This document shows, piece by piece, positions 27,104-36,500 of a stretch of 64,000 nt of DNA. Within the stretch, counting starts at the first letter, position 1. Each line of letters opens with the position of its first letter. Position numbers and translations under genes: made by a program. Source of the DNA: an uncultured Bacteroidales bacterium (GTDB taxonomy: Bacteria; Bacteroidota; Bacteroidia; Bacteroidales; Paludibacteraceae); contig CACZCR010000004.1 of NCBI GenBank assembly GCA_902779705.1, positions 75,776 through 139,775 on the forward strand, written 5' to 3'. A model generated the notes under the pieces. It searched no databases. It had not been told where the DNA came from and saw only the letters and a list, made by a program, of their open reading frames with translations.

Positions 27104-27459
27104 ACCTTAGCAATAAAATAGCACCCTAATATAATCATCACTGCACCAATCCACTGCAGATATCCCACTGTCTCGTGGAAGATAAACAGACCCGATAACA
27201 TACCAAACAAAAAACCTAAACTGGTCAGCGGATAAATCTGCGAGAACGGATACTTGTCTAACAGCCACAACCAGAACAAGTTGGCCGCTACCAGCAATAC
27301 CACGGCTACCATCAGCCATGCATTCAGTATCACTTCATGCCATATATAACTCCACGACCACTGCCACTCCGGCATATCGCGCATTCCCAATTTTAACGCT
27401 ACCTGCCCAAGCACCAACATGCTCGTCTGTAGTAGCATCAATAATACCATTGTTACCAT
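27100..27459 (-). CDS. Small EamA/SMR-type transporter (ArnE-like)
   Basis: A 119-residue, four-helix membrane protein with the DMT-fold pattern: LMLLQTSMLVLGQVALKLGM, FWLWLLDKYPFSQIYPLTSLGF and ETVGYLQWIGAVMIILGCYF. It resembles the ArnE/ArnF undecaprenyl-phosphate-sugar flippase subunits and small multidrug transporters. Placed between a glycosyltransferase and an LtaS-like transferase, a role in moving a lipid-linked sugar is the best guess. It overlaps the LtaS-like gene by four bases. An ATG three codons in (27450) is an alternative start. Small transporters of this type work as dimers or heterodimers. Confidence 0.78.
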   Translation of the reverse strand: MVTMVLLMLLQTSMLVLGQVALKLGMRDMPEWQWSWSYIWHEVILNAWLMVAVVLLVAANLFWLWLLDKYPFSQIYPLTSLGFLFGMLSGLFIFHETVGYLQWIGAVMIILGCYFIAKV

Positions 27460-27460
27460 A

Positions 27461-27522
27461 ATCCTTTCATCCTTTCATCCTTTCATCCTTTCATCCATTA
27501 AACCACTAATCCCCTCATCCCA
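27461..27522. repeat. GGATGAAA repeat and glycosyltransferase 3' end repeat
   Basis: Read on the minus strand: ATGAGGGGATTAGTGG encodes the last codons of the glycosyltransferase, then TTAATGG, then about four GGATGAAA units run up to the start of the ArnE-like gene. The first word matches the 24-base repeats in the GSCFA gene 23 kb away. The second is a separate eight-base unit. Confidence 0.85.
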
Positions 27523-28685
27523 TTCTTCAACCGGAATGATTGCTGTATATCCCTATACCGCATCACCACCTCTTCCATCACATTCTCCCATGATCTCGAG
27601 ATGGTCACCGAGGCTTTGTCACCCACTTGCTTGACCAAGTCGCGATGCGTGATCAGATAGCTGATTTGATTGGCATAAGCCTGCAAGTCATTCGGCGTCA
27701 AAAATCCATTCACGTCGGCCTTAATCACTTCTGCTGCTGTCGACTCCTGTAACATCAGAGCCGGAGTATGCATGGCTGCCGCTTCGCGTACCACCAGAGG
27801 TGCATTGTCGTATAACGAGGGGAACAAAAACAAATCCGCTGCCGCATCAATCCGTTTCAAACGCTCACGATCATGTATGTTACCCAGCATCGTCACTTTG
27901 TGTGACAAGCCCAACAATGTGATCTTCTTACGTATCTCGCTCACCGCATAGCCCGTGCCTACCATAAACAAATGGAAGGGTTCTTGCTTAATCAAGGCTA
28001 ATGCATCCAGTATAAAACCAATATTCTTCTCCCAAATATGCTGCCCCACGAACAGCAACATCGTTTCGTCCGGCGCCATACCCAACTCCTCACGCATCTC
28101 CTTACGCATCTCTGCGATCTTAGCCTTCGGCGTAGAGAAGTCGTTGCCGTTCTCTACTACTTCTACATGCCCTTTATATCCATACTCACGCAGGGTAGGC
28201 TCGACTGCCGCTTGCGGAATCCATACCTCGTCTGCCTTCTCGTAGAAGCGAATGATGTGTTTCACCATCCAGTCTACCACCAACTTACTGGACACATTGT
28301 GCTCAAAATCCTGACGATACTTGCTGTGGAACGTTGCTACCAACGGGATATTCTGTTTCTTGGCTGCCGAATAGGCCAAATCACCGGTCGTGAAAGGACA
28401 ATGGGCATGCACCAAATCAAACTGCATCTTCCGCCACTCACGCATGAATCGATGGTCTATATACGGCATGCCGTACCGATAGGGAGCACGCATCGGGATA
28501 GGTATGGATACATACCTATATATCGGATACTTGGCAGCCTCGATCACTTCCTCTGAATGGGGCGCATAAGGCGTTATCACACTTACGTCATGCCCTTTTT
28601 CGTGCAGCCAATAAGCGTAGTTCTGAGCGGTCATTCCTACACCATCCAATATGGGCGGAAAATTGTCGTTGAATATTCCAATCAT
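27498..28685 (-). CDS. GT4-family glycosyltransferase
   Basis: Retaining GT-B glycosyltransferase acting at the cytoplasmic face of the membrane. The N-terminal acceptor domain opens with MIGIFNDNFPPILDGVGMTA, the usual PP-D-GG type start; the C-terminal donor domain has LFVGQHIWEKNIGFILDAL, FLFPSLYDNAPLVVREAAA (the EX7E-type nucleotide-sugar site) and VNGFLTPNDLQAYANQI. It is 395 residues long. Similar enzymes are mannosyl- or glucosyltransferases for glycolipids, but the sugar cannot be decided here. The last seven residues (NGMRGLVV region) come from repeat DNA, so the natural C-terminus may have been altered. Confidence 0.9.
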   Translation of the reverse strand: MIGIFNDNFPPILDGVGMTAQNYAYWLHEKGHDVSVITPYAPHSEEVIEAAKYPIYRYVSIPIPMRAPYRYGMPYIDHRFMREWRKMQFDLVHAHCPFTTGDLAYSAAKKQNIPLVATFHSKYRQDFEHNVSSKLVVDWMVKHIIRFYEKADEVWIPQAAVEPTLREYGYKGHVEVVENGNDFSTPKAKIAEMRKEMREELGMAPDETMLLFVGQHIWEKNIGFILDALALIKQEPFHLFMVGTGYAVSEIRKKITLLGLSHKVTMLGNIHDRERLKRIDAAADLFLFPSLYDNAPLVVREAAAMHTPALMLQESTAAEVIKADVNGFLTPNDLQAYANQISYLITHRDLVKQVGDKASVTISRSWENVMEEVVMRYRDIQQSFRLKNGMRGLVV

Positions 28686-28703
28686 TGTATTGTGTTTTTC
28701 AGG

Positions 28704-29459
28704 TTATAGTATGTTCATTACATCTCTGAGCGACTTGATCACGTACGTCGCATCTTTCAACTGCTCGTCCGTCGGTTGGGTCTCAGGCCTTACCCACCAG
28801 ATCGTGTCTATGCCTGCGGCAACCGCGCCTGCAATGTCCGACGAATAGCTGTCTCCTATCATCACTACCTCATCTGCTTTCAACCCCTCTAACTCCTTGC
28901 GATTACGCTCAATAGCGATCTCCATGATCCGTGGATCCGGCTTCATCACCCCCACCTCTTCGCTGAACACGGTATGCTTCACATAGGGCTGCAGACCCGA
29001 ACGCTCCAACTTCAGATATTGCATCTCCACAAATCCGTTGCTCACGATCGTTATCGCATACTTAGTAGCCAGATACTGAACCACTTCCAGCGCATCTTTT
29101 GTCAGACGACTGTTGTCCAAGGTTAGGCTGATATAGTCGCTGCCCAACTGCTGGCACAGGTTAACCAAGTCTTCCTCCGCATCACTGGTCTCAATACCCA
29201 GATAATGACACACAGGGTTTAAAAACTGGTCCAAATGCAGGTACTCGCGAGTTATAGTCCCTGCCGCGTATTGCTCCCACAGCCAGGTGTTATGCTCCCT
29301 ATAGTAATATAGGTATTCATCAAACGGCACTTCTATGCCGGCGGCCTTCAATAGCGGTGCTATATGCTCGTCGTAGAGTACGCGTTGCGCCTCTTCAGCC
29401 GATCCTCTCCAGTCGCCCAGAGTGTCGTCCCAGTCTATGAATACCGCACGATACTTCAT
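28704..29459 (-). CDS. HAD-superfamily hydrolase (YjjG-like)
   Basis: Phosphatase of the HAD superfamily, subfamily IA, similar to YjjG-type nucleotidases. Motif I is FIDWDDTLGD with Asp9 and Asp11; motif II is the Ser/Thr near ITIVSNGF; the motif III Lys is in VGVMKPDPRIM; motif IV is MIGDSYSSDIAGAVAAG. It is 251 residues long. I start at 29459 (MKYRAVFI), one base after the ruvB stop; longer frames run into ruvB. It is co-transcribed with ruvB and may be a house-cleaning nucleotidase for non-canonical nucleotides, which is inference. Confidence 0.9.
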   Translation of the reverse strand: MKYRAVFIDWDDTLGDWRGSAEEAQRVLYDEHIAPLLKAAGIEVPFDEYLYYYREHNTWLWEQYAAGTITREYLHLDQFLNPVCHYLGIETSDAEEDLVNLCQQLGSDYISLTLDNSRLTKDALEVVQYLATKYAITIVSNGFVEMQYLKLERSGLQPYVKHTVFSEEVGVMKPDPRIMEIAIERNRKELEGLKADEVVMIGDSYSSDIAGAVAAGIDTIWWVRPETQPTDEQLKDATYVIKSLRDVMNIL

Positions 29460-29460
29460 C

Positions 29461-30480
29461 TTAGTCAAACTCCAGGGTAGGGGACTGCGCCATATATGGC
29501 AACTTGCCCAAATGCTTATATGCCAACTCTGTTGCTTCACGTCCGCGCGGCGTACGCTTGATAAAGCCCTCCTTGATCAAGTACGGCTCATAGACATCCT
29601 CTATCGTGCCTGCATCCTCGCCCATCGCTGTAGCGATCGTGTTCAAACCTACTGGGCCGCCCTTGAACTTATCAATGATCGTGTTCAACAACTTGTTGTC
29701 AATCTGATCCAAACCAAAGGTGTCAATATGCAATGCCTCCAGCGCAAACTTAGCGATCTCCAAATCGATCACACCATTGCCTTTCACCTGCGCAAAATCA
29801 CGCACCCTTCGTAACAACGCGTTCGCTATACGTGGCGTACCACGACTGCGTCGTGCAATCTCGCCTGCTGCCTTGCTGTCAATCTCTATACCCAACAAAC
29901 CTGCGCTGCGTTTGACAATACCCGTCAGTACTTTGGCATCATAGTACTCCAGATGGCAGTTGATACCAAATCGTGCACGCAAAGGACTGGTTAACAAGCC
30001 GCTACGCGTTGTGGCTCCAATCAACGTGAAGTGGTTCAAGTCAATCTGTATCGTCCGTGCCGAAGGACCCTTATCGATCATGATATCAATCCGATAGTCC
30101 TCCATAGCCGAATACAGATACTCTTCTACAATCGGACTTAAACGGTGAATCTCATCGATAAAAAGCACATCGTTAGGCTCCAGACTCGTCAACAAACCGG
30201 CCAAATCACCCGGTTTGTCCAATACCGGACCACTTGTTACTTTGAATCCTACCCCCAACTCATTGGCAATGATATTGCTCAATGTCGTCTTTCCCAATCC
30301 CGGAGGACCGAACAGCAACACATGATCCAGGCTCTCCCCACGCAGTTTGGCGGCTTCTACAAAAATCTCCAGGTTCTGTACCACCTGTTCTTGACCCGCA
30401 AAGTCGTCAAAACGCATCGGACGCAAGGCATTGTCCTGCTCCTTCTCCGTCATCTGATTGTGTATATCAAATTCTGCCAT
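29461..30480 (-). CDS. ruvB: Holliday junction branch migration ATPase RuvB
   Basis: AAA+ motor that drives branch migration with RuvA at Holliday junctions. Walker A is [13 protein letters not shown], Walker [10 protein letters not shown], sensor 1 GATTRSGLL, and the arginine-finger stretch SPLRARFG; the C-terminal winged helix ([11 protein letters not shown]) binds DNA. The length of 339 residues is normal. RuvA and RuvC are not nearby. A CCTAG-type repeat tract occupies the whole interval between the upstream ATPase gene and the ruvB ATG, and contains AGGAG directly before the start. Confidence 0.98.
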   Translation of the reverse strand: MAEFDIHNQMTEKEQDNALRPMRFDDFAGQEQVVQNLEIFVEAAKLRGESLDHVLLFGPPGLGKTTLSNIIANELGVGFKVTSGPVLDKPGDLAGLLTSLEPNDVLFIDEIHRLSPIVEEYLYSAMEDYRIDIMIDKGPSARTIQIDLNHFTLIGATTRSGLLTSPLRARFGINCHLEYYDAKVLTGIVKRSAGLLGIEIDSKAAGEIARRSRGTPRIANALLRRVRDFAQVKGNGVIDLEIAKFALEALHIDTFGLDQIDNKLLNTIIDKFKGGPVGLNTIATAMGEDAGTIEDVYEPYLIKEGFIKRTPRGREATELAYKHLGKLPYMAQSPTLEFD

Positions 30481-30483
30481 AAT

Positions 30484-30526
30484 TCTCTCCTATTTTCCTA
30501 GTCCCCTAGTTTCCTAGTCTCCTAGT
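30484..30526. repeat. CTAGGAAA-type repeat before ruvB
   Basis: On the minus strand, ACTAGGAG, ACTAGGAA, ACTAGGGG, ACTAGGAA and ATAGGAG follow each other. The first TAG is the stop codon of the GldA-like gene, and the last copy places AGGAG just before the ruvB ATG. A related CCTAGGTT tract lies after rny at 40.62 kb. Confidence 0.9.
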
Positions 30527-31211
30527 TCGTACTTTCCCTAAACAACTTCTCCAGATCCTCTATCTCGTCGATCTTCTTATCCGCTTTGATCTCTCCCTTG
30601 TCTAGTATCACCACTCGGTCGCACATCTCGCGCACCTCTTGCATGATATGGGTGGACAAAATCACCGTTCGCTCTTTGCCCACTTCACGTATCAGGTGGC
30701 GTATCTCCACCAATTGGTTCGGATCCAAACCCGTCGTAGGCTCATCCAGTATCAGCAGATCCGGATCGCCCAACAATGCCTGCGCCAGTCCTACACGCTG
30801 CCTATATCCCTTGCTCAGCTCTTTGATATGCTTGTTCCGCTCCGGTGTCAAACCCACGCGCTCTATGAGTTCGTCAACCTCTTGTCTTACAGCGTTAGCG
30901 GTCTTACAGCGATGCGGTCCTACAGCGTCAGCGGTCATCTGCGCCATAAAGCGCAGATATTCAACTACATACATCTCCTCATATAGCGGATTATTCTCCG
31001 GAAGATACCCTATCCGCTCCGGCACCTCAATCACCGCCCCTTCGCCATTAGCTTCCCAGAGCCCGATCAGTATCTTCATCAGCGTCGATTTGCCGGCACC
31101 ATTAGGACCCAACAAACCCACTATCTGACCTGTCTCGATCTCCAGCGACACGTCTTTGAGCACGCGCTGCGTGCCAAAACTCTTGTTAATATGTAGAAGC
31201 TTTACAGCCAT
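30522..31211 (-). CDS. ABC transporter ATP-binding protein, GldA-like
   Basis: ATPase subunit with Walker A LLGPNGAGKSTLMK, signature LSKGYRQRVGLAQA, Walker B LLILDEPTTGLDPNQ and the switch His in VILSTHIMQEV. The N-terminal LLHINKSFGTQRVLKDVSLE and overall match are closest to the gliding-motility type ATPase GldA, whose usual length is near 300; this one is 229 residues and lacks most of the C-terminal part. Residues about 92-109 (TADAVGPHRCKTANAVRQ) are encoded by a TTACAGCG repeat tract and lie in the helical domain. No permease gene is adjacent. It heads the minus-strand operon through the LtaS-like gene. Confidence 0.85.
   Translation of the reverse strand: MAVKLLHINKSFGTQRVLKDVSLEIETGQIVGLLGPNGAGKSTLMKILIGLWEANGEGAVIEVPERIGYLPENNPLYEEMYVVEYLRFMAQMTADAVGPHRCKTANAVRQEVDELIERVGLTPERNKHIKELSKGYRQRVGLAQALLGDPDLLILDEPTTGLDPNQLVEIRHLIREVGKERTVILSTHIMQEVREMCDRVVILDKGEIKADKKIDEIEDLEKLFRESTN
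30885..30938. repeat. TTACAGCGnnGCGGTC repeat inside the GldA-like gene
   Basis: Three copies of a 17-20 base unit (TTACAGCG, then GCGGTC or CGGTCC) read on the plus strand, encoding part of the ATPase helical domain in frame on the minus strand. The same unit recurs in the ccs gene at 62.34-62.41 kb, where the gene reads the other strand of the repeat. Confidence 0.92.
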
Positions 31212-31230
31212 TCTAATCCAAATTAGTGTG

Positions 31231-31262
31231 CAAAGATACTACTTTTTTTGCATGTATGCAAA
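31231..31262 (-). promoter_or_regulatory. Bacteroidota-type promoter for the ruvB/glycan operon
   Basis: Minus strand TTTG (31262-31259), 20 bases, TATCTTTG (31238-31231), followed by CACAC. The upstream box extends to TTTGCATACATGC. It should drive the six-gene operon from the GldA-like ATPase to the LtaS-like gene. Confidence 0.85.
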
Positions 31263-31296
31263 TAAAAATGAAATTTTTAGGGCAAAATGAGTATAA

Positions 31297-31500
31297 CTCA
31301 TCATAAAAAAGCATTGAAGCGTCCTTCCGCTTTCGGAAGGAAGTCCGTGACCGGTCCGCCTGGGATGGCTTGCCGGCGGAATCCGATTCCGTCTATCCTA
31401 TCGTGCATTTTGGCGGCATTCTTGCCGACACACAGCTGAGTAGTCACTCCGCCGGCTATCTCTTCGGATCCCGCATAAATAAAGGGCTGCATCGGACTTG
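31297..31500. other. GC-rich structured element or small gene between divergent operons
   Basis: This 200-base block is clearly richer in G+C than the AT-rich bases around it. It holds a perfect 7-bp hairpin (CCTTCCG/CGGAAGG, 31323-31340), the near-palindrome CGGAATC-C-GATTCCG around 31378-31392, and an 8-bp inverted repeat GCCGGCGG/CCGCCGGC (31372-31379 and 31449-31456). The minus strand is open for 63 codons (31492-31301). No promoter box faces it clearly. It could be a small RNA, a decayed mobile repeat or a small protein; I do not recognise a family. The rest of the 31212-31683 gap holds the two divergent promoters and a GATTATTGCGT repeat. Confidence 0.4.
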
Positions 31501-31545
31501 TATTGGGTGATTATAGGGCGATTATTGCGTGATTATTGCGTGATT
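31500..31545. repeat. GCGTGATTATT short tandem repeat
   Basis: Four imperfect copies of GGGTGATTATA, GGGCGATTATT, GCGTGATTATT and GCGTGATTCG, with a 10-11 base period, in the non-coding gap before the DUF2851 promoter. It belongs in style to the dispersed repeat family. Confidence 0.85.
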
Positions 31546-31633
31546 CGATATGCCACGCGTACTCTGACCCATATACAAATGACTATTTATCTACAAGAAA
31601 AATGCGCAAGAAAGAGCGCATTTTTCATTTATA

Positions 31634-31665
31634 TTTGCATGTATGCAAAAAAAATCGTACCTTTG
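31634..31665 (+). promoter_or_regulatory. Bacteroidota-type promoter for the DUF2851 gene
   Basis: TTTG (31634-31637), 20 bases, TACCTTTG (31658-31665), followed by CACCCGA. The upstream box reads TTTGCATGTATGC. It fixes the gene start to the ATG at 31684, since earlier in-frame starts lie upstream of the promoter. Confidence 0.87.
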
Positions 31666-31683
31666 CACCCGAAAAAGGAAAGT

Positions 31684-32940
31684 ATGCCGGAAATACTATT
31701 ACATTATATATGGCAGCAAGGTCTATGGGCCGGTTTTGAGCAAACCACCACAGACGGTCAAACGATAGAAATCATTTCTGTCGGCAAGCACAATATGGGC
31801 GCAGGTCCCGATTTTTCCAACGTTCACCTGCGCATCGGCAACAAAGACTATTTCGGCTCTGTCGAATTGCATGTCAAATCGTCCGACTGGTATCGTCATC
31901 GCCATCATACCGACCCAACCTACGACCATATCATCCTGCACGTTGTGCGCCAGGCTGATAAACTGGTCTATAACTCTCAAGGCGAGATACTGCCGCAATG
32001 TGTCCTTCGATATCCTGATAACAAAGACTACTTGTCTTCACTCCTTCGGTCGGCACGACAGATGGATGGCTTCCAACCCGTTCTGCAATGCTACGAGCAT
32101 CTGGCTCAGCAACCCGAACTGCTGCAAGACGACTGGAAACATCTTCTGCTCATCCATCGACTCAACTGCAAACGCGAATCGATCACTCGACTTCTCCAGA
32201 TCACACAAAACGATTGGGATGTGGCATTCTATATATCCTTGGCACGTAACTTCGGTTTCCATTACAACAGCTCCGCCTTCGAACTGCTTGCTATCCATAC
32301 CCCCTTACGTTACCTGCGCAAACATCGTGACAACCTCTTCCAACTCACCGCTATGTTGCTCGGACAGTCAGGCCTTCTGACCGAACAGACAGCTACCGAT
32401 GATGAGCACATTTCCTTGCTCAAAGAGTACCGCTTTTTGCAACATAAGTTCGGTCTGCAACCGATCTCTAAAGCACTCTGGAAACGTGGCTTCACTCGCC
32501 CGCAAAATAACCCCGAACTCCGAATCCGCCAACTGGCGATGCTTTTGCACCAGAAAGAGTTCGTTTTCTCGCAATCCATTGATGCGAAGAATATAGATAA
32601 TTTAAGAGAAATTTTTACATTTGCATCAAGTGACGCTTTACAAATTGGTAAATCGTCAGTCGATTTGATTTTTATAAACACCATTATACCATATAAATAC
32701 GCATACAACCTGTGGCGTAACAATCAGCCGTTGGCAGAAGACGCTGTACTGCTCTATCAGCAGCTGCCGGCTGAGCATAATACTATAGTCAAACAATGGC
32801 AGTTATTGGGTCAATCGGTTCACTCTGCGGCCGATTCACAAGCGCTCATTCACCTCTATCAGAACTACTGTCAACCGCATAATTGCCTCAATTGTGGCGT
32901 GGGATATCAGGTCTTTATTAAAGAAAATTTATTGTTCTAA
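31684..32940 (+). CDS. DUF2851 family protein
   Basis: Bacteroidota protein of unknown function belonging to DUF2851. Family blocks are MPEILLHYIWQQGLW at the start, ISVGKHNMGAGPDFSNVHLR, GSVELHVKSSDWYRHRHHTD (with a possible metal- or nuclease-like Glu/His pattern) and the late NCLNCGVGYQVF, whose CxxC may bind metal. There is no signal peptide. It has 418 residues from the ATG at 31684; longer frames start before the promoter. It is followed by an unknown membrane protein on the same strand. The GSVELHVK strand is reminiscent of nuclease folds, but I would not assign activity. Confidence 0.87.
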   Translation: MPEILLHYIWQQGLWAGFEQTTTDGQTIEIISVGKHNMGAGPDFSNVHLRIGNKDYFGSVELHVKSSDWYRHRHHTDPTYDHIILHVVRQADKLVYNSQGEILPQCVLRYPDNKDYLSSLLRSARQMDGFQPVLQCYEHLAQQPELLQDDWKHLLLIHRLNCKRESITRLLQITQNDWDVAFYISLARNFGFHYNSSAFELLAIHTPLRYLRKHRDNLFQLTAMLLGQSGLLTEQTATDDEHISLLKEYRFLQHKFGLQPISKALWKRGFTRPQNNPELRIRQLAMLLHQKEFVFSQSIDAKNIDNLREIFTFASSDALQIGKSSVDLIFINTIIPYKYAYNLWRNNQPLAEDAVLLYQQLPAEHNTIVKQWQLLGQSVHSAADSQALIHLYQNYCQPHNCLNCGVGYQVFIKENLLF

Positions 32941-32954
32941 TATACAACATCACC

Positions 32955-33563
32955 ATGAACGAAAACTCACGGTATATCTACATCATTATCACTGCAGTTG
33001 TACTAATGGCTGTCGGTCTCTATGTCTCCTATAGATGGAAAATGAGCAAGGGTGTTCGTGCACAAGAGTCATCCCTCACATTGTTCGATCTAAGAGGCTC
33101 GACCTCTGCTTTTGACTCGGTACAATCATCCGCTACTGATACCCTCCCTTCTGACTCAGTTATCGCTCGAGCCAAGCAGACCAAGATGATGTATACAGAG
33201 GTTCGTGACATAGCAGATACTGAAGGCTTCCGTTGGCAGACTGCTCTCAAAGACTACCGTTTTCGTGAACCCGCTCAAGCACTGCTTACTAACCTCAAGC
33301 AGGATGGGGTAGTACTTCGCGATTCACTCAAGCAAGCACTCGAGACGGATTCCACTTGGCAAACCAACCTCAAAGGGCGGGCTAATGCACAAGATTCCCT
33401 GCTGCTCTTCTACGACGAGCGACTCGCCTCTTGGCAACAACGACTATCCGAACAAATAGAATTACTCCCTACCGCCCTGCAAGCTTTGGAAGCTCAGCAG
33501 ATAAGCGATAAGGAGTATAAGCGTATTCTCAAACAGGTTGCTGCCCTGGAGAAGAAACAGTAA
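32955..33563 (+). CDS. Unknown membrane-anchored coiled-coil protein (202 aa)
   Basis: I do not recognise a family. It has one N-terminal TM span (residues 7-27), preceded by few charges and followed by RWKMSKG, so the bulk could be on either side; the exported side is more likely since the rest is long and polar. Residues about 90-200 are helical and Gln/Leu/Ala-rich (LTNLKQDGVVLRDSLKQALE, ERLASWQQRLSEQIELLPTA), suggesting a coiled coil. It lies 14 bases after the DUF2851 gene and is probably co-transcribed. It is convergent with the T9SS-type gene. Confidence 0.7.
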   Translation: MNENSRYIYIIITAVVLMAVGLYVSYRWKMSKGVRAQESSLTLFDLRGSTSAFDSVQSSATDTLPSDSVIARAKQTKMMYTEVRDIADTEGFRWQTALKDYRFREPAQALLTNLKQDGVVLRDSLKQALETDSTWQTNLKGRANAQDSLLLFYDERLASWQQRLSEQIELLPTALQALEAQQISDKEYKRILKQVAALEKKQ

Positions 33564-33571
33564 GATCGATC

Positions 33572-36500
33572 TTATCGAGTGATCTTAAACGTGCCATTGG
33601 CCGTGCTGATGATATATACACCGGTTGGCAATGACATCTCGTAGATGTTCTCGTTGGTAGTTGTGATCTTGCGTCCTTGGATATCGTAGATATTCACCCA
33701 CTCACCGGTAACATACACATTCTCAATGTCTTCGTGACGATCAACAGTCACCAGCACATTGTATACTCTGCGGTGGATATAGTCACTTACCACAAAGTCC
33801 AATCCATAGTGATCGTCTGACAGATCGACGGTCTCGCCGCTTGCAGGAGTTACATGAGTCAACGAACTGCTGAGCGTGATTACCGGTTGCACTTGTGTCA
33901 AGTCAATCTGCTCGTCTTTGTCCACCTTCAGCGTGATCTGGTTGTTCTCCTGATCAATCACACCATTGTGCGTACCCATCTTAAACGAAGTGATCTCCAA
34001 GGTCGGCACTTCTACCGTTGGCTTCGACCCCAACAGATACTTGATGGTCTCGTCCAGCAGTTTCTTGCCATCCGCGCTCAACTCGTTGGTCGAGCTGTAT
34101 GCTATAGGCATACAGATATACTTGTTACCACCACGCAACTTGGCCGGTATCTCATGCAAGAACGTCTCTTCTACGCCGTCTCCGTAGTAGTCGTCTTTAG
34201 CTCTTGTCAATGCCGTAGCCAGACACAACGTGCTGTCATAGCGAACCAAAGCCGGCATCAGACCCTTGCGGGCAATCGAATCCAGTACCACGATCTTGTC
34301 GCCGTACTTCTTGCCCATAGCTTGGAAAATCGGATGGTCAGCACGCTGTACTGTGATAGCCTTGCCGTTCTCGCTCAGCGAACCGTTGTTCGGCTCGCCC
34401 CATTCCATACGACCGGGGGCATATGCAAACGACTTCATGTTCAGTACCGGCAGATTGGCTTCGCCGCGCAAGATAGCCAGTATCTCTTCGTTGTCAGCAT
34501 CTACATCTTCGGAGATCAATATCCATTTATACATTGCAAACTGATCGCCCGGACGCACGCCTTCTTTCTTGGTCTTACGAGCTATCAAATTGCGCTTGCC
34601 GCCCGCTGTGCTCTTCAGGTACTGATAGATACCATCTTGCTCAAACGCTCTGTCGTTCTTATATAGGAACATCACAGGGTCATTACCCAGATCCAATACC
34701 TCAACTGTGATCGTATCCGTGATGCTGTTACCGCCTTCTACGCTGATCGTGTAGATAAACTCGCCTGTCGTAGTAGGTGTTCCGGAGATGATATACGTTC
34801 CATTGTTGCCACCATAGGTGATACCCTCCGGCGCCTTGCCGTCCTTCCAAGTCACAGTGATGTTGTTCTCCGACAAAGCATAGTAACGGAACGTGATATC
34901 GTCGATTGCCTCATTCTGATAGGCATCTATATTGGTTGCACTCGTGGCCTTGATCTCTGATGCTACGGTGAACTTACCGGTTACACGATTCTTCTCCACA
35001 CCATTGTACATCGCTACTACAGCATACTTATATTCGCCTGTAGCACAGTTGGCAATTCCGCTCAATACCAAGGTGTCGCCCAGCTGTCCTTCTATCTTGC
35101 TCAGACCGATACCGCTAGCCTCAGGACCTTCCCAAACCAACTTGGTGCTTGCACCGGGGATGTTGTTGTATTTGGTCACATAGGTCACAGGCTTGATCGA
35201 TGCGGTCTGCATCACTACCTGATCGGCGTCATCGCCCTTCAGCCACTTGGTACGCGGCTCTTGACCCAAACGCAATGAGAAACCGTAGAACTCGCACTTC
35301 TGCTCTCCGATAGCTACCAGCTTGATCACGTGCGTTCCCGAAGTGATATCAAATCGTCGAATCGTGGCCGAAGAAGACAAGGTCATAGGCTGCTTGATAT
35401 CATCTACGTAGAGCTCAAAATGACGACCTTTGCTTGCGTCTGTGTTGTTGTCTTTGCCGTAGAACGAGAACTGATCATAACCATTGATCTTCCACTCAAA
35501 GGTGTTGTTACTTCTCATCTTATGCAATGCTGCGTCGCCGGCTCCAAACTCATCTATATTAGAGAAGGAGTAGTTGGACTTGCCATCTTGTGCTTCCGCT
35601 TCAAACCAACCGTCCGTTGCTTTGTATTTGGTCTCCGAAACGGAGGTCGTTATACCCGACGACTTCTGTACCGGCTTAACGGTAATAGATAGATTGCTCT
35701 CTGAGTCATAAGACGGATAGTATACTTCGTACTCTCTTGAGTTATAGATGCCTAGCTTTCCGCCGTATCCTCCGGCTATATCCTGGGCCTCGTATATCTC
35801 CGGCTCGTGAGTGGTCAAACCGCTGGCCGGTACAGCTACCGTGAAATCGATCGTGTAGGTCAACTTCGTCACACCATCCTCGGCTACCACTTCCACTTTC
35901 GCGCTACCCGGAACAGACGTTGCCTGTGTCACGGTCACCTTTGCCTTGCTGTCATTGGCTACAGCTGCTACGGTTGGAGCGGTCGTCGTTCCCGAAGCCA
36001 ACTCTACCGCATAGCCAAACGTGGTGGCTGAGAAACCAGGCACGGCCGTACCTCCGTACGTCAGACTCTTCAATGTCGCATCAGACGACATAGGCGGAGC
36101 CTCCGTGATGGTCACTGTATAACTGTTAGCCTCGCTGGTAGGCGAAGTGAAGAAATAGCTTACCGGACCTTGGCTGAAATCTTGTGCTCCCTGCGGAGTC
36201 CAGGACTGGATGTTATTGCCCGTGAACTGCGGTATCAGACTCAGGCTGGCACCGTTGATCACTTGACCCGTTATCGTGCCGTTCACCTGATCAATCACCG
36301 CTTCGCCCAGTATGTTTGCCCACGTTGCGCCCGTTACTTTCGGCGCTGCCGAAGCAACCGTAAACGTAATCGTATACTCTTTCTTGGTCGTGCCATCCTC
36401 AGCGGTCACATTCACCTTGGCTGTGCCCGGCAGTTGCGTAGCTTGCGTCACAACCGCTGTCGCCTTGCTGTCATTAGCCTCTGCTGCTACTGTCGGCACT

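Noticed and set aside
31498..31683. Upstream start for the DUF2851 gene
   Set aside because: The extension crosses the promoter and a repeat tract, and the conserved family start is at 31684.
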